45,167 nucleotides of DNA, from assembly GCA_002413865.1 (NCBI GenBank), contig DHXX01000010.1:114496-159662 (forward strand), read 5' to 3'. The translations under genes were made by a program, and so were the position numbers. Source of the DNA: Candidatus Saccharibacteria bacterium UBA5145 (GTDB lineage: Bacteria; Patescibacteriota; Saccharimonadia; Saccharimonadales; UBA4665). The notes under the pieces were generated by a model. It saw only the letters and a program-made list of their open reading frames with translations, made no database searches and had not been told where the DNA came from. Below, piece by piece: positions 1 to 8,810 of the stretch (its first letter is position 1; every line of letters starts with the position of its first letter).

Positions 1-219
1 ACGGTTAGGGCACTAGGTTTCATTAAACAACAAACCCGGGAGCTGAAACCGACCACTAAACGGAGCCGGAGGTAAAGAGCTGTTTGTTTCTGAATCCAGC
101 CGGCTGCCTAGTTCCATATCATCTACTAGAAAATTATATGGAACCGCCGTAGGCGTTCTGACGGCGCAGAAACAAGCAGATCTTTGCCCCCGCGCGTAGT
201 GTCCTGGTCGGGAGTTTTG

Positions 220-243
220 CTTACTTTGGCGGTCCAAAGTAAG
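220..243. repeat. Perfect 10-bp inverted repeat
   Basis: CTTACTTTGG and its exact reverse complement flank a CGGT loop. There is no T-run on either side, so it is a weak terminator candidate. It could be a transcript-end structure for a gene outside the window. Confidence 0.5.
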
Positions 244-339
244 GGAAGGAGGAAGAAAAGTGTAGATTTGAATATCATTGCAGTTATGTCTCCAGCGGTA
301 GACAAATAGGAAGGCTTGACGGCGCCATGGATTGATTGG

Positions 340-359
340 ATCCCAGCCTGCGCTGGGAT
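340..359. repeat. Dispersed GGGATGACA-type hairpin
   Basis: ATCCCAGC and GCTGGGAT form an 8-bp stem around CTGC, followed by GATGACAGG. The same element type recurs at 31441, 31489 and 32665. It belongs to the common 'GTCATCC...GGATCCC' class of intergenic repeats seen in many bacterial genomes. Confidence 0.6.
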
Positions 360-433
360 GACAGGGAGTTTGTTGGGTTCATTGAAAGAAGTTAAGCATG
401 ACGGCAGGAATAGCCTGTACTATAGTAGTAGCT

Positions 434-1102
434 ATGCAGTTTATTAAAACCAACAATCCAGATCTCGGCACCGATAGTCTCTACCAACGGCTGACCGAGC
501 ACCTCGAAAACGGCGAAAAAGTATTGTGGCTCGTATCGGGCGGGTCAAACGTCGAGCTGAGCACGACCATCATGCAGCGCCTGAGCCCAAGCTTGACGGT
601 CAATTTGAGCATTTTACTGGCCGACGAGCGCTTTGGTCCAACCGGTCACGCCGACTCCAATGCGGCCCAGCTGCTACTGGCCGGTTTCAATCACAAGCAG
701 GCAGCGGTTCTGCCGGTGCTCGTGGGTATACCGAGCCTGACGGATAGTCTGACTCGCTACGAGGCAACCGCTCGACAAGCTTTGAGTGAGGCCGACTACG
801 TTATTGGCCAATTCGGGATTGGTGCTGACGGCCACATCGCCGGCATCCTGCCGAATTCACCGGCCGTCGATTCAGCCGATTTTGTCGCCGCCTACCAATC
901 TGATCCTTACTTGCGCCTGACACTGACGGCGCGCGCCCTCAAAAGATTGTCGGTCGCGTTCGTCTTTGCCTATGGCGACAATAAACACCAGGCCCTCGAA
1001 CAATTGCGTGACACCACCACGTCGTATGCCACACAACCTTCACAAATCTTGAAAGAATTACCTGAAGCCTACGTCTACAATGACCAGATCGGCGACAAAT
1101 AA
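434..1102 (+). CDS. pgl: 6-phosphogluconolactonase
   Basis: Hydrolyses 6-phosphogluconolactone to 6-phosphogluconate, the second step of the oxidative pentose phosphate pathway; cytoplasmic. The 222-residue protein has the SGGSN loop near residues 35-39, ADERF near 63-67 and the GIGADGHIAGI motif near 128-137, all typical of the DevB/Pgl family. An in-frame ATG at 398 exists, but I prefer 434: TATAGT at 421-426 lies 7 nt upstream, fitting a leaderless start, and the extra 12 residues are not family-like. It heads the pgl-gnd-zwf group, which together converts glucose-6-phosphate to ribulose-5-phosphate. Function is secure; the start is fairly sure. Confidence 0.9.
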   Translation: MQFIKTNNPDLGTDSLYQRLTEHLENGEKVLWLVSGGSNVELSTTIMQRLSPSLTVNLSILLADERFGPTGHADSNAAQLLLAGFNHKQAAVLPVLVGIPSLTDSLTRYEATARQALSEADYVIGQFGIGADGHIAGILPNSPAVDSADFVAAYQSDPYLRLTLTARALKRLSVAFVFAYGDNKHQALEQLRDTTTSYATQPSQILKELPEAYVYNDQIGDK

Positions 1103-1103
1103 T

Positions 1104-1212
1104 GGTAGGAATCAGGAAATGGCAGTCAGGCAGCACTCGAGGCAGCTATTGCATCTACAAACAACTTATATACTACTGATTATTGTTCACTAATTCCTAG
1201 TTTTTACTTACT
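1104..1212. repeat. Degenerate word palindrome (TAGGAAT family)
   Basis: GGTAGGAATCAGGAAATGG on the left is roughly complementary to CTAATTCC...CTAATCCC on the right. It is one of several intergenic palindromes with arms made of short TAGGAATTAG-like words; others are at 24718, 30022 and 40669. Confidence 0.4.
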
Positions 1213-1236
1213 AATCCCTAAGATCGGAGATCTGAT

Positions 1237-2142
1237 ATGAAAATAGCCATCCAAGGACTCGGCCGCATGGGTCGCCAAATTGCCCGCAAGCTCGCCGAGA
1301 GCGACCACCAGGTCATCGCCCACAACCGGAGCCGCGAACCAATCGAGGAAGCCGCTGGATACGGCGCCACGGCGGCCTACACCAAGCAGGCCGTCCTAGA
1401 GGAGTTTGGCGACGAACAAGTTGTCCTGTGGGTCATGCTGCCGGCCAGCATCGTCGACGCCCAGATTGATGAATGGCTGACGCTCGTGCCGAAAGGTAGT
1501 ATATTCGTCGATGGCGGCAACTCTGACTATCGGCTAACCCGCCAACTGGCCAAACGAATCGAAGATCATGGCTCAAGTTTAGTCGACGTCGGCGTGAGCG
1601 GCGGCGTGTGGGGTTACGATAATGGCTTCTCAATGATGGCCGGCGCCAACGACCAGCTCGCCTTCGCGACGCTCGAACCCGTCCTGCAGACCTTGGCGGC
1701 CCCGGAAGGTGCCTACGCCAACTTTGGTCCGGCCGGTAGCGGCCACTTTGTCAAAATGACCCACAACGCCATCGAGTACGGCATGATGGAGAGCTTGGCC
1801 GAAGGCTACCGGATGCTCAAAGAAGGACCCTACGACGGCATCGACCTGGCCGCCGCCGGTGATGTCTGGCAACACCACAGCGTCGTCACGTCGTGGCTCA
1901 ACGAGCTCTCCCAAGCCGCTTTGGCCGACAATCCGACTCTCGACGGTATCGACGGTTACGTCAGCGAGAGCGGGGAAGCCCGCTGGACGCTCGAAACCGC
2001 CCGTGAGCTCGGCTTGGCAATGCCGAGTATTCAAGCGGCGTTTGACGTCCGGCTAGCCTCACAACAGGGTGAAACGACGTTCGCAACTAAATTATTAGCC
2101 GCCATGCGTAACAAATTTGGCGGCCACGAATTGAACAAATAA
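1237..2142 (+). CDS. gnd: 6-phosphogluconate dehydrogenase, decarboxylating (short type)
   Basis: Oxidatively decarboxylates 6-phosphogluconate to ribulose-5-phosphate, yielding NAD(P)H and CO2. At 301 residues it is the short GndA/YqeC-type enzyme rather than the ~470-residue form. The Rossmann GLGRMGRQIA is at residues 7-16, VDGGNS at 91-96, SGGVWG at 121-126, and the catalytic Lys/Asn segment FVKMTHNAIEYGMM at 171-184. A GGAG ribosome site 8-9 nt upstream sits in the loop of a small AGATC/GATCT hairpin, so initiation might be structure-sensitive (inference). Its stop shares one base with the zwf start (TAATG), indicating translational coupling. Confidence 0.93.
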   Translation: MKIAIQGLGRMGRQIARKLAESDHQVIAHNRSREPIEEAAGYGATAAYTKQAVLEEFGDEQVVLWVMLPASIVDAQIDEWLTLVPKGSIFVDGGNSDYRLTRQLAKRIEDHGSSLVDVGVSGGVWGYDNGFSMMAGANDQLAFATLEPVLQTLAAPEGAYANFGPAGSGHFVKMTHNAIEYGMMESLAEGYRMLKEGPYDGIDLAAAGDVWQHHSVVTSWLNELSQAALADNPTLDGIDGYVSESGEARWTLETARELGLAMPSIQAAFDVRLASQQGETTFATKLLAAMRNKFGGHELNK

Positions 2143-3554
2143 TGGCTGATCAGATAATCCCGCCGACTTTAGCCCTAGCGCCCAGCATACTGGTTATTTT
2201 TGGTATCACCGGTGACCTCGCCCGGCGCAAAGTTCTGCCGGCGCTCTACCACCTATCAAAAGATGACTTGCTGCCGACCGATTTTGAAATTGTCGGCACC
2301 AGCCGTCGTCCGCTCGATATCGATGAGCTGCTCAAAGTGCTCGAGCTGCGCCTACTGGAAGTCGATAACGTCTGCGACCCCGCAGCCCTGCAGGTCTTTC
2401 GGCAACGCCTCCGCTTTGTCCAACTCGACCCCGCCAACGGCGACGATTATGACGCGTTGCACCAAACGCTCGACGACATCGAAACCGAGCACGCTGTCTG
2501 TATGAATCGTCTCTACTACCTATCGATTCCGCCCCAGGTCTACGGCTCGGTCGTTGCGTCACTCGGCAGCCGCGGTCTGAACCAGGGTTGTCAGCACGGC
2601 CAATCCGAAAGCCGTCTGCTCGTCGAAAAGCCTTTCGGTTACGACTACACCTCGGCCGAAGAGCTGATCGCGACGACCGCCGCGGCTTTTCGGGAAGACC
2701 AGGTCCTAAGAATTGACCACTACTTGGCCAAAGAGACCGCTCAAAACATTTTGACTTTCCGCCGCCACAATCCGCTCTTCGCGAGCATCTGGAATAACCA
2801 CAACGTCCAGTCGATCGATATCGTGGCTTACGAGAAAATCGGTATCGAAGGCCGGATTGATTTCTATGAACACGTCGGCGCGCTGCGTGATCTTATTCAA
2901 AGTCATTTGATGCAGCTCCTGACGCTGACGACCATGGAATTACCGCCACGGGTAGGCGATAGTGCAGCCGTTCATACCGCCAAAGAAACCCTCTTGGACG
3001 CCATCGTGCCCCCGGCGCTGAGCGACGTCACGACCAAAGTGATCCGGGCCCAGTACGAGGACTACCGCGAAGAAGTAAACAACCCGGACTCAACGACGGA
3101 AACGTTCGTTTCTATCCAACTGGAGATCGCCAATGAACGCTGGCAAGGCGTCCCCATCAGGCTGCTGACCGGCAAGGCGATGGCGACTAAACGGACCGAC
3201 ATCACGCTCTGTTTTGGCCACATCGGACCAGACACCGCCGATAACCAATTAACCTTCAGGATCCAACCGAATGAAGGTATCGACATTCAACTGCTCGTTA
3301 AAAAACCTGGCTATGACAACGCCGTCCACCCGGCCAGCATGGATTTCAGTTACTTAACGACGTTTGACGGCCACGGGCACCCCGATGCTTACGAGCGCGT
3401 CCTAATCGATGCGATTCGCGGCGACAATACGCTATTCGCGACCAGCCGGGAAGTCCTGGCTAGCTGGCGCGTCCTGCAGCCAATCTTGGATCAGTGGGGC
3501 CATGACAGTAGCGACCTCCGGACCTATCCCATCGGAGCAGCCAAAGTTGAATAG
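2142..3554 (+). CDS. zwf: Glucose-6-phosphate 1-dehydrogenase
   Basis: Catalyses the entry step of the oxidative pentose phosphate pathway, glucose-6-phosphate to 6-phosphogluconolactone with NADP reduction. The 470-residue protein has the GITGDLARRK nucleotide-binding motif at residues 21-30, EKPFGYD near 165 and the substrate-binding RIDHYLAKE near 189-197, which includes the catalytic His region. Its ATG overlaps the gnd stop by one base, so the order pgl-gnd-zwf is one operon. A nested palindrome follows at 3551-3735 and could end or stabilise the transcript. Length and motifs are normal for the family. Confidence 0.95.
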   Translation: MADQIIPPTLALAPSILVIFGITGDLARRKVLPALYHLSKDDLLPTDFEIVGTSRRPLDIDELLKVLELRLLEVDNVCDPAALQVFRQRLRFVQLDPANGDDYDALHQTLDDIETEHAVCMNRLYYLSIPPQVYGSVVASLGSRGLNQGCQHGQSESRLLVEKPFGYDYTSAEELIATTAAAFREDQVLRIDHYLAKETAQNILTFRRHNPLFASIWNNHNVQSIDIVAYEKIGIEGRIDFYEHVGALRDLIQSHLMQLLTLTTMELPPRVGDSAAVHTAKETLLDAIVPPALSDVTTKVIRAQYEDYREEVNNPDSTTETFVSIQLEIANERWQGVPIRLLTGKAMATKRTDITLCFGHIGPDTADNQLTFRIQPNEGIDIQLLVKKPGYDNAVHPASMDFSYLTTFDGHGHPDAYERVLIDAIRGDNTLFATSREVLASWRVLQPILDQWGHDSSDLRTYPIGAAKVE

Positions 3555-3735
3555 TCGGATAGTGAAATAGTCGGATAGTTTGGGCTCGTGCGGGTGAAGA
3601 GTCGATAGTTGAAAGTTATAAAGTAGAAAGTTCATAAAGTTGGCCCAGGGCTGCAGCTAACTTTCAACTTTATAACTTTATGAACTTTCAACTACTGTCC
3701 CCCAGCTATTTCACTATCCGACTATCTCACTATCT
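3551..3735. repeat. Nested word palindrome (ATAGTCGG outside, GAAAGTT inside)
   Basis: The outer arms are ATAGTCGGATAGTGAAATAG (3551-3570, extended to 3581) and its approximate complement at 3706-3735. The inner arms run from about 3606 to 3641 and 3655 to 3694, built of GTTNATAAA/GAAAGTT words closing on a GGC...GCTGCAGC turn. Two different word families are thus nested in one gap. It separates zwf from the PAP2 gene, whose -10 box starts 11 bases after the right outer arm. Confidence 0.7.
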
Positions 3736-3745
3736 AGCACTTTGC

Positions 3746-3759
3746 TACAATAAGGCTCA
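3746..3759 (+). promoter_or_regulatory. -10 box and leaderless start of PAP2 gene
   Basis: TACAAT at 3746-3751 is followed after 7 nt by the ATG at 3759, so transcription should begin at or within a base or two of the start codon. No Shine-Dalgarno is present. Confidence 0.6.
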
Positions 3760-4253
3760 TGCATAACCTCATCACCATCATCGCCAAAGATTTCATTGTC
3801 ATTCCGCTACTTATCGCCCTCGTCGTCTGGCTCCGACTCGATCGACACCACAAAAAGGAATTCATTGTCTTGGCTGCCGGGTCAGCCGTTATCACCCTGG
3901 CTTTGGCGGTGATCGGCAGTAAGCTGTTTAACGATCCGCGACCGTTTGTCGTCGGTCACTTCACGCCCTATTTTGCACATGGCCATGATAATGGCTTTCC
4001 GTCCGACCACACGCTGCTCGGCTCGCTACTGGCTTTTTTGGTCTATAAGTACGACCGCAAATTGGGCGGTCTGGCCCTGATATTTGCCCTAGCTATCGGC
4101 CTGGCTCGAGTTCTGTCCGGTGTTCACCACACCGTCGATATCATTGGTTCGGTCGTCTTTGCGGCCCTTGGCGTCAGTTTGACAGCCGCCTTAATCCATC
4201 GAATGAGTAAACAGGGAATTCGCCATCAATTACCCGACGCCAAGCAACAGTAA
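3759..4253 (+). CDS. PAP2-family phosphatase (undecaprenyl-diphosphatase-like)
   Basis: A 164-residue integral membrane protein with about five hydrophobic segments. The lipid phosphatase signature is recognisable in three parts: K...DPRP near residues 55-62, PSDHT near 81-85 (a variant of PSGH), and AR...HHTVD near 117-127, which supplies the catalytic His and Asp. Family members dephosphorylate undecaprenyl diphosphate or phosphatidyl phosphates on the outer membrane face, so BcrC-like carrier-lipid recycling for the cell wall is the likeliest role. Substrate cannot be settled from sequence. It has a leaderless-type start and stands alone between palindromic gaps. Confidence 0.8.
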   Translation: MHNLITIIAKDFIVIPLLIALVVWLRLDRHHKKEFIVLAAGSAVITLALAVIGSKLFNDPRPFVVGHFTPYFAHGHDNGFPSDHTLLGSLLAFLVYKYDRKLGGLALIFALAIGLARVLSGVHHTVDIIGSVVFAALGVSLTAALIHRMSKQGIRHQLPDAKQQ

Positions 4254-4314
4254 AATAGTCCGGTGTCATAGTGTTCAACCGACGACGTAGTACACTAGCA
4301 ACAGGTTCTTAACT

Positions 4315-5481
4315 ATGCTAATAGACGGTATTATCATCTTGTTCGCCATCAGCGCTTTGTTTCGGGGGCGTGAGATCGGCTTTGTGCGCCAGGCCTTTTC
4401 GACGATTGGTTTCTTTAGCGGCTTATTCTTGGGGGCCTGGCTGCAACCCGAAACGGTCAAACTGGTCCAAACCGCCGGCAGCCGCTCGCTGGTTACGATC
4501 CTGACGACGGTCGGGACCGCGCTCGTTTTTTTGACCATCGGTGAATACATCGGCATCGCCGTCAAACGCCGGGTCCTGATGAACCGGCTAAATCACTTCG
4601 ATAACCTCTTCGGGTCAGTCCTGAGCGTTATCACGTTATTGCTTGGTGTCTGGTTGGGGACGGCCATCGTCGGTTCGCTGCCGTCGCCAGCGGCCCAGGC
4701 GGCCATTCAAAACTCGCGCATTATCACGCTGCTCGATAAGAATCTGCCGTCAGCTCCGGCCGTTATCGCCGGACTCGGCCAATTAGTCGATCCCAACGGT
4801 TTCCCGCAGGTCTTTATCGGCCAAGAGCCCGGTCCAAGTAAGCTATTGCCACTGCCTGATTTAGGCGATCTGCAGACGGCCGTAGAAAATGATCGCGCCT
4901 CGGTCGTCAAAATCGAAGGGCAGGGCTGTGGCGGCATCGTTGAAGGCTCTGGTTTCGTGGCCGGCTCAGGGCTCATTATCAGCAACGCCCACGTCATCGC
5001 CGGTATCAAGCACCCCTACGTAATTGACGCCAACGGCACGCACAGCGCCACGGCCCTGTGGTTTGACCCCAACCTTGATTTTGCCGTTTTACGGGTCTCG
5101 AACTTGGCTGGCCGACCACTGGTAATCGCCAATCGGACGGTCACGACTGGCACGCCGGCCGCCGTCCTCGGATACCCCGGCGGGGGGTCGTTTAGCGCCA
5201 AACCAGCCGCTATCCTGAACCAATTTACCGCCAGTGGGCGCAACATCTATGGCCGTGGCAGCACCAGCCGCGAAATATACGAAGTCCAAGCCGATATCAT
5301 TCCCGGTAATTCGGGTGGCCCGCTCGTCGCGCGCGATGGCAGTGTGATCGGCCTGGTATTTGCCCAGTCGACCACCTACCAACACGTCGGCTACGCGCTG
5401 ACCAACAGTCAAATCAGCCATGAATTCAGCCAGGCCATCGCCCAAAATCAAGTCCGTAGTACCGGTAGTTGTACCGAGTAA
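4315..5481 (+). CDS. CvpA-anchored trypsin-like serine protease (MarP-type)
   Basis: 388 residues with an N-terminal CvpA/colicin V-production-like domain of four predicted membrane helices (about 1-125), then an extracytoplasmic chymotrypsin-fold protease. The catalytic triad is visible: His226 in SNAHV, Asp255 in LDFAVLRV and Ser333 in GNSGGPLV. This fusion matches MarP of Actinobacteria, known for acid and oxidative stress resistance through cell wall processing; a surface stress role here is inferred. A TACACT -10 box at 4291-4296 implies a leader of about 11 nt. The catalytic residues are intact, so it should be an active enzyme. Confidence 0.88.
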   Translation: MLIDGIIILFAISALFRGREIGFVRQAFSTIGFFSGLFLGAWLQPETVKLVQTAGSRSLVTILTTVGTALVFLTIGEYIGIAVKRRVLMNRLNHFDNLFGSVLSVITLLLGVWLGTAIVGSLPSPAAQAAIQNSRIITLLDKNLPSAPAVIAGLGQLVDPNGFPQVFIGQEPGPSKLLPLPDLGDLQTAVENDRASVVKIEGQGCGGIVEGSGFVAGSGLIISNAHVIAGIKHPYVIDANGTHSATALWFDPNLDFAVLRVSNLAGRPLVIANRTVTTGTPAAVLGYPGGGSFSAKPAAILNQFTASGRNIYGRGSTSREIYEVQADIIPGNSGGPLVARDGSVIGLVFAQSTTYQHVGYALTNSQISHEFSQAIAQNQVRSTGSCTE

Positions 5482-5566
5482 CCGGCGGTCGCTTGGCGGC
5501 AGCTGAGGATTTCGTCGCCGCGCCGAAAGCGTGCTACAATATTTACAAGTTACTAAAACACAATCC

Positions 5567-6946
5567 ATGAAAAAGCAAAAAGATTTTCTCCGTTTCAGCG
5601 CCGAAGCTCCTGCCGAGTTTCTGGATCGTTCCGTGCTGGCGACCCAACAACTCACGAATGGCCTGCAGACCGGCAAAGTCATGCAGAAAACCGAAGACTA
5701 CTGGCACATGCTCGGACCGGGCCTGACGACCGGGGCCTCCGACGATGACCCCTCGGGCATCGCCACCTATTCGCAAACCGGCGCCCAGTTCGGGTTTCAA
5801 TTCCTCTGGCTGGCGGCGTGGACGTTTCCACTCTCGGCCATCGTCCAAGAGATGTGCGCCCGGATTGGCCTCGTCACCGGCCGGGGACTAGCCGGCAATA
5901 TTCGGGTTCACTTTAGCCGCCGGATTTTATATTTTTGCGCTGTTTTACTGTTTGCCGCCAACGCCATCAATATCGGGGCCGACTTGGGAGCCATGGCCAA
6001 AGCCGTCCAATTGCTGAATCCAAAATTGGATTTTGGTATTCTCGTCACCGGTTTTGCCATCGTCAGTCTGTTTTTGCAAATCTACACGCCTTATGTGCGC
6101 TACGCCCGTTATTTGAAATGGCTGGCGTTGGTGCTCCTGGCCTACGTATTTTCGGCCATTCTGGCCCACTTGCACTGGAGTGACGTCATGACACACGCTT
6201 TTGTACCGAATCTGCACGTCGGCAAACAGGGACTCATCTTGCTCTGTGCCGTTCTCGGTACCACCATCTCACCGTACCTGTTTTTCTGGCAAACCTCGCA
6301 GGAAGTCGAAGAACAGATTCTGCAAGGCAAAACGACACTGGCCGAGCGGCGCACCGCCACCGCGCCGGCCGACATCAAAAGTATGCGCATTGACGTCTGG
6401 TCGGGTATGTTTTTGAGTGAAGTCGTCATGTTCTTCATCATCGCCGCTTGTGGTGGAATCTTGTACACCCACGGCATCACCAACATTACTTCGGCCGCCC
6501 AAGCCGCCGAAGCCCTGCGCCCCTTCGCCGGCAACGCCACCTATTTCCTATTCGCGATTGGCATCATTGGTACCGGTTTGCTGGCGATCCCGGTTCTCGC
6601 TGGCTCGAGTAGCTACGCCCTGACCGAAAGCTTTCGCTGGCGCGAAGGCCTCTACCGCAACATCCGCCAAGCCTACGCTTTTTATGGCATCATTATCACC
6701 TCGGTACTGATTGGTCTGGCCATGAATTTCTTGGGCATCGACCCAATCAAAGGCTTAATCTACGCCGCCCTCGTCAACGGCTTGGTAGCGCCGGTGGTGT
6801 TGTGTTTGATTGTCGTCATGAGCAGTAACAAGAAAATCATGGGTCGCTGGGTCAACAAGCGCTCAACCGTCGTCTGGGGCTGGTTAATTACCGCCATGAT
6901 GGGTCTGGCCGGCGTCGCCGCCATCTACGCCCTGATCACGAGCTAG
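5567..6946 (+). CDS. Nramp-related divalent metal transporter
   Basis: A 459-residue polytopic membrane protein with about 11 helices and LeuT-fold Nramp similarity. The first helix motif is DDDPSGIATY (about residues 59-68) where classical Nramps have DPGN, and the sixth-helix motif reads TTISPYLFFWQ (about 232-242) where they have MPH. Changes at both metal-ligand sites are typical of Nramp-related proteins, some of which carry Mg2+ or other ions, so substrate should not be assumed to be Mn2+/Fe2+. I choose ATG 5567 over the upstream GTG at 5531 because TACAAT at 5535-5540 overlaps the latter. The soluble N-terminus is ~45 residues. Confidence 0.8.
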   Translation: MKKQKDFLRFSAEAPAEFLDRSVLATQQLTNGLQTGKVMQKTEDYWHMLGPGLTTGASDDDPSGIATYSQTGAQFGFQFLWLAAWTFPLSAIVQEMCARIGLVTGRGLAGNIRVHFSRRILYFCAVLLFAANAINIGADLGAMAKAVQLLNPKLDFGILVTGFAIVSLFLQIYTPYVRYARYLKWLALVLLAYVFSAILAHLHWSDVMTHAFVPNLHVGKQGLILLCAVLGTTISPYLFFWQTSQEVEEQILQGKTTLAERRTATAPADIKSMRIDVWSGMFLSEVVMFFIIAACGGILYTHGITNITSAAQAAEALRPFAGNATYFLFAIGIIGTGLLAIPVLAGSSSYALTESFRWREGLYRNIRQAYAFYGIIITSVLIGLAMNFLGIDPIKGLIYAALVNGLVAPVVLCLIVVMSSNKKIMGRWVNKRSTVVWGWLITAMMGLAGVAAIYALITS

Positions 6947-6987
6947 TCTGTCGTTGCTAGGCCGGGTCACCGACCATTTAAGCGAGT

Positions 6988-7479
6988 TTACTCGTCGACC
7001 GCCATGATTCGCTTTAACTTTTGACCGTATTTTTCCATAAAAATATTAAATTGCGAGTGCAGGGGTGCCGGCAACTCACCTAAACGAAACCAACCGTAAT
7101 CGTCGACCAGCTCCGGTTCATTAATTTTAAGTTTAGCGGGATCAATCTTAACTGCGAAGTACATTCCCAACCAGTGCGTCGGCTGGCCGTCCGCTAGGGA
7201 ACGAAAAGCATCAAGATAACCAATGAATTGCATCTCAATCGGCTCGACATCATATTCTTCTTTAAGCTCACGAAGCAGGTTAGCCTCGACGGTTTGACCG
7301 TGCTTGAGCCCGCCACCGCCAGGATCCCACCGGCCATGTTCATCGCGAGTCTGCTGGCTTCTTTTTGTTAAAAACAAATGGCCCTTACCGTCGTGACAAA
7401 AGAAGGCGGTCGAGATACCGGTAAAACTTACGCCTTTATGTTGGCGCAAGACTTCGGCAGATAATTTATCAAAAGCCAT
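6988..7479 (-). CDS. Nudix hydrolase
   Basis: A 163-residue cytoplasmic protein of the Nudix superfamily, which hydrolyses nucleoside diphosphates linked to another moiety. The Nudix box is present around residues 55-80, with the metal-binding RELKEE core intact; the preceding glutamate is replaced by Gln (GQ instead of GE) and the terminal Gly by Asp, so activity may be altered. The sequence around it (DPGGGGLKHG) and the FLTKRS strand resemble isopentenyl-diphosphate isomerase-like and MutT-like members, so the substrate is open. TATAAT (minus strand, 7491-7486) is 6 nt upstream of the ATG, a leaderless arrangement. Confidence 0.82.
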   Translation of the reverse strand: MAFDKLSAEVLRQHKGVSFTGISTAFFCHDGKGHLFLTKRSQQTRDEHGRWDPGGGGLKHGQTVEANLLRELKEEYDVEPIEMQFIGYLDAFRSLADGQPTHWLGMYFAVKIDPAKLKINEPELVDDYGWFRLGELPAPLHSQFNIFMEKYGQKLKRIMAVDE

Positions 7480-7485
7480 TTACCG

Positions 7486-7491
7486 ATTATA
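7486..7491 (-). promoter_or_regulatory. -10 box (TATAAT) of the Nudix gene
   Basis: A consensus TATAAT on the minus strand ends 6 nt before the ATG at 7479, which predicts a leaderless mRNA. Confidence 0.65.
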
Positions 7492-7574
7492 CCGGAAGTA
7501 GCTTGAGAAAATTAACATGTATCACGAACTTGGTCAGCTTCATAGCCTCTGTTTCGAACGATGCTAATTTAAAG

Positions 7575-8810
7575 CTACTGCGAGCGCAGGGCGTCGATCG
7601 GATCCTTACGGGCCGCCGTCAGGGCCGGGATAGTGCCGAAGATGATGCCGACGGCCAGCGAAACGCCGCTGGCAATCACCACAATTTGCCAGCTAATCAC
7701 CGGCTGCAAGTTGGTGAACAAACGCAGCCCCAAATCGATGGCGAAGGCCACGCCGATGCCGATAACGCCGCCGCTCAAGCTCAGCACGCTGGCTTCGATG
7801 ATGAACTGGCTCAGAATCTGTCGATTAGTCGCCCCGATAGCTTTCCGAATACCGATCTCGTGCATCCGTTCCGTCACTGAGACCAGCATGACGTTCATGA
7901 TACCAATCCCGCCGACGAGCAGTGAAATGGCCGCCACGCCACTGATTAGCTTGGTCAGTAAGTCGACGATGCTATTGCTCGAGGTTAAGTTCTGGTTTTG
8001 CTGCAGAACTTGAAAGTCGGTTTGACCGCCATGGGCCTGTTTGAGGCGTTGTTCCAGCGAGTTGACGACTTGCCCGGTCTGACCGCTATGCACCGGTTTG
8101 GCGAGTATTTCATAGGTCGCAGCCGTGTCATTCGTCAGCGTTTGGGCGACGTCATAGGGAATAAAAATGGCGTTGTTGAACGACGCTTCTTCGGACAAAG
8201 GGGTGGCCGCAAAGTCATTAAAGATGCCGCGGACGATGAACTGCTCACCGTGAATAGTGAATTCATTGCCGAGCGGCACGTCCTCGTTGAACATCGCGTC
8301 GGCGGCATGCAGCCCTAAAACGGCGGCGTGGACACCGGTGTCTTCAGCCGTCAAGAACGCGCCGTAGGCCATCGATTGGTTGAGTAAACTCGGTAGGTCA
8401 GGGGTCGTACCGATCACCAAGCCATCCTGGTAGGCGCCGTTTTCACCTCTGATGCCACCCGTCACCGCGCTCAGCGGGACGGTGGTACTGACACCGTTAG
8501 TTTTGGCGATCGTCGTCACATCGGTGGCGTGCAAAGAACCAGTAATATTGACGCCCGATAAGAGATTAAGGTTGGCGTTCGCCGTATCGTTACCGGTATG
8601 GAGTGCCGCTGGTCGGACTGTAATTAGGTCTTTACCTAGGTGATGGATCTGCCCGGTAATCTGTTGTTTGATGCCTTCGCCGATGCCAACGATCGTGATC
8701 ACCGAGGCGACACCGATAATCACACCCAGCATCGTCCAGAAATTGCGCATCTTTGATCCGCGCAGCGAATCGATACCGGCCTTAAGGTGACCGCGAGTCA
8801 GCGATTTCAT
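7575..8810 (-). CDS. ABC transporter permease, MacB/FtsX type
   Basis: The 411-residue permease partner of the ATPase encoded just upstream. It has one N-terminal helix (about 22-42), a large extracytoplasmic MacB-like periplasmic core domain (about 50-275), and three C-terminal helices forming the FtsX domain, with the typical GGIGIMNVMLVSVTERMHEIGIRKA segment region near residues 300-325. Such pairs act as mechanotransmitters or exporters of peptides, toxins or lipids. Its ATG overlaps the ATPase stop as ATGA, so the two are translationally coupled. No MacA-like adaptor lies next to it, consistent with a cell lacking an outer membrane. Confidence 0.9.
   Translation of the reverse strand: MKSLTRGHLKAGIDSLRGSKMRNFWTMLGVIIGVASVITIVGIGEGIKQQITGQIHHLGKDLITVRPAALHTGNDTANANLNLLSGVNITGSLHATDVTTIAKTNGVSTTVPLSAVTGGIRGENGAYQDGLVIGTTPDLPSLLNQSMAYGAFLTAEDTGVHAAVLGLHAADAMFNEDVPLGNEFTIHGEQFIVRGIFNDFAATPLSEEASFNNAIFIPYDVAQTLTNDTAATYEILAKPVHSGQTGQVVNSLEQRLKQAHGGQTDFQVLQQNQNLTSSNSIVDLLTKLISGVAAISLLVGGIGIMNVMLVSVTERMHEIGIRKAIGATNRQILSQFIIEASVLSLSGGVIGIGVAFAIDLGLRLFTNLQPVISWQIVVIASGVSLAVGIIFGTIPALTAARKDPIDALRSQ

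Larger units (their letters stand above)
1..433. other. Intergenic left edge; no supported gene
   Basis: I see no convincing gene here. A 74-codon minus-strand open frame covers most of the first 240 bases but has no promoter, no ribosome site and no recognisable protein. Two hairpins are present: a perfect 10-bp inverted repeat with a 4-nt loop at 220-243, and the ATCCCAGC/GCTGGGAT hairpin at 340-359, listed separately. Confidence 0.5.

Noticed and set aside
13..237. 74-residue minus-strand open frame at the left edge
   Set aside because: No promoter, no ribosome site, composition unlike the neighbours, no recognisable domain, and it overlaps a perfect hairpin.
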